From Diprion similis (taxonomy: Eukaryota; Arthropoda; Insecta; Hymenoptera; Diprionidae), in assembly GCF_021155765.1 (NCBI RefSeq), contig NC_060105.1, positions 1,488,001-1,552,000 on the forward strand: a stretch of 64,000 nucleotides of DNA. Reading direction: 5' to 3'. Shown here piece by piece: positions 61,626 through 64,000 of this stretch (position 1 is the first letter of the stretch; the number at the start of each line of letters is the position of its first letter). The notes under the pieces are model-generated. The model had not been told where the DNA came from. It saw nothing but the letters and a program-made list of their open reading frames with translations, and ran no database searches. Made by a program: the position numbers and the translations under genes.

Positions 61626-64000
61626 CCGCACGCGCTCACCGCCGACACTGATATTTACACACGTTACAGGTCTGCTTGCGGCTTACCTCAATTAACCACC
61701 CACCACAATTTCATTAATTAGTCCAACCGTCCGCTTGTTACTTTTTTCGTCTACTTTTCCTTCTCATTTTTCACTTTCATTTCTCTCTACGTCCGCGCGC
61801 TTCCTTCTATGTTCGTCGTTGTTCACAAAGCGAGACGCAGATATCTTGTCAAAGAAAAAATCAAAATGAACAAAAAAGTAAAAGAGTTTATTCATTTGCT
61901 TCTAATGATTTAAAGAAAAGAAATGAAAAATTAATTATATTCATAGAAATTATAAAAAAAAAAAAAAAAATTGGTGATATTTCATCGATGCTTTCTATAT
62001 TACTTTTCACATATATTTTGTCAGTACATCTTGTAGGGTTTAACCTGTCACGTTATTCCATTTATATAAGTAATAAATATGTATGTATATATCGTCACAT
62101 ATCTATACAATAAGATAAATACAACGTATATGTTGTGTAACGGATAAAATGATTTATCAATTGACCGTGCAACCCCAAAGTTGCGGTGTTGAAATATTAT
62201 AACGTCATCCCCTCCCTCCCCCCACGGAAAGCACACACCCCTGTTCACACCCTGGGGTTGCAGGTCGAATTATTAACATAACAATATGGGCCATAATTGC
62301 GAGGTAATCGGTTACAAGTGCCGAGCTGAAAGGAGGCGAGGCGAGGAGAGGAGAGGAGGGCTCTGATGCTTTCCTCCACTCTTCAAACTACCCACCATAT
62401 ATATTACGTGTGTGTGTTTATATATCTACTTTGACTACCCAGCTAACCGTGTAACATTCATATTTTCCCGGTTATGCGACTCTCCCCATGATATTCAGTC
62501 CCACACTTTGTGGCGTCGGGGTTAGATACTCGTGCATATATCTATGGGTGGTCTATGGGTGTGCCGATGTGTATAGATCAGATATATATATATATATGTA
62601 TATGCTCTGTTAGACTATCTACCTCGGTCATGTGCGAAGTGTAGGTACATCAACATGTGGGTTTAATATCTATAGGGGTTGGGGCGCGACCCCGTTTCGA
62701 GTTATGTCTACTCAATGTCAAAATCATAACCCTGTCGACATTAATCCGAAATCCCAACGGGTTGGGGTTGTGCTCGTGGGGTATGTTAGGTAAGATCTCC
62801 TGCACACTCGTCGATCGGCTAATCGCTGCTTTTCACTACTCCGAGTCGGTAATATAAACTCATCTATCAGCTGTAACTGAATTATATATTATGTAATAAT
62901 ATATAATACGTCTTGTTACGGACGAATGAAGAATTTTTATGGTAAATTTCATCACGATATGAGAAAAGCGGTTGTTATTTGCTGTTTGAAAATAAAAGTA
63001 TATTTTTGTTTCGTTGAAAATTTCTTCTGAAATTGCATGTGCATATGGCGTAGGTATTATATTTATATACGGTTTTTCAGAATATATACTATATGTATAT
63101 AGAGAGACCGTCATAATCTTAGCTTGCGTGTACAGATATTTCTCTAGAAATATTTCGAAGCAAGTGCCCCTTTGCTTCTGCTGCCTGCAGTAGGCGACCG
63201 TGTATTGTAATAAACGTCACTGCCAGCTAAACTTCATATGCGAAGAGGGGAATGTCGTTAAATTTTCTTTAACACTCGTTTTCGGACATACCTAAAACCA
63301 CGGTGTTTTTTTGTTGTTATTTTTTATTACCTTATAATTTATTCTTTCCGTTTTCTAATTTTCTGGTCATCTTGTCTCGTTAAAGCGCGTGTAACTCAAC
63401 TATTGATTTATTTGTATGAAAATTGATCTTGTGCAAAATAGAGAAGGAAAAAAGTAAAGAGAATTCAGAAATTTGGACAAAAACGAAGAATCGAATGATC
63501 AAGGTTTATTCGTGGGTCTCATTGTTTTATAAAACGTATATTTTTAATAACGAAAATCACAGTTTATGTGATTTCTTTTTCTTATTCCCTTTTTACAACC
63601 CTTTGAAACAGGGTATTAATATTACAGATATCCGTCTTAGGCAGCTGGTAACGCATGTTAAAATTTTTCCGGTATTTTTTAACTGCACTTGATATCTATA
63701 GACATATCTACTTGCAGTCTCCGTATTACATATATGTGTCGTATTATATGTATAACTAGTAGGCAATCGTTGGACTATTGTCATCGTCGACCAATAAATA
63801 ATAATAATAATCCATCTTGGCATACCTTAACTATGTATACATACATACATACGTGATACATACATTCGGTGGTATATAATGTATAATGTATATACATACG
63901 TTCGTATAATTTAGGTATAACGCCTGTCATATACGTGGATACATACGGGCATGGCTGTTCATATCCTGATCACGGCTAGGTATTACGCTCGCGGTGTGCA

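Larger units (their letters stand above)
40008..64000 (+). other. pan intron 3 (continues past window), repeat-rich, no nested gene recognised
   Basis: At least 24 kb with no pan exon and no other recognisable protein. Contents: many AT, CA, GA, CAG and CTCGT arrays; poly(G) and poly(C) tracts; a perfect palindrome (44757-44806); a diverged foldback (56495-56865); dispersed repeat copy B (56869-57080); and GC-rich islands at about 46.1-46.5 and 57.2-57.7 kb. Less repetitive stretches (about 43.07-43.33, 59.65-60.1, 61.1-61.6 and 62.45-62.85 kb) are the likeliest places for enhancers, but nothing shows this directly. Confidence 0.7.

Overview
This 64 kb window is eukaryotic and comes from an insect, probably a hymenopteran (inferred). 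The evidence is intron-containing metazoan genes with short GT-AG introns in one of them, a TRPA channel, the Wnt transcription factor pangolin, a copia-type retrotransposon with a copia-style half-tRNA primer site, abundant CpG and very abundant microsatellites. There are no operons, CRISPR arrays or recognisable tRNA or rRNA genes. Three host genes and one complete retrotransposon can be supported; most other open frames are low-complexity or chance.

Left part (1-14.3 kb). A small LIM-domain gene of the cysteine-rich intestinal protein type (CRIP) lies on the minus strand. Its three coding exons at 7219-7180, 2520-2368 and 2143-2100 join in phase into a 78-residue protein. About 1.5 kb away and transcribed divergently is a TRPA-subfamily cation channel (8724-11793, plus strand). 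Eight coding exons join in phase into about 801 residues: an ankyrin-repeat N-terminus, six membrane segments and a pore. Its last splice choice decides between two C-termini. A 2.5 kb gap follows with no recognised gene.

Middle (14344-19267). A complete, apparently young Ty1/copia retrotransposon is inserted in minus orientation. It has 404-bp LTRs with no difference found on reading, TG...CA ends, a 5-bp ATATA target duplication, an initiator-tRNA-Met half-molecule primer site, and one uninterrupted 1342-residue Gag-Pol frame whose stop codon lies inside the 3' LTR.

Right part (about 19.3-64 kb). A GC/CpG-rich, gene-poor stretch (20.2-23.2 kb) leads into the 5' end of pangolin (TCF/LEF) on the plus strand. 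Exon 1 (23262-23411) encodes the beta-catenin-binding domain, exon 2 (24574-24649) a linker, and exon 3 (39904-40007) the [12 protein letters not shown] region. The rest of pan, including the HMG box, is not in the window, so the last 24 kb reads as one very large intron. The introns are packed with microsatellites, exceptional poly(G)/poly(C) tracts, a diverged foldback element, a dispersed repeat pair, a perfect 50-bp palindrome and several small inverted-repeat elements. Two GC-rich islands carry strong splice donors and could be unannotated first exons.

Functionally the genes are independent neighbours: a small zinc-binding LIM protein, a sensory cation channel and a Wnt-pathway transcription factor. 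The most notable items are the intact retrotransposon, the TRPA C-terminal splice switch, the foldback/dispersed repeat family and the candidate alternative pan first exons. I found no clearly new biological system.
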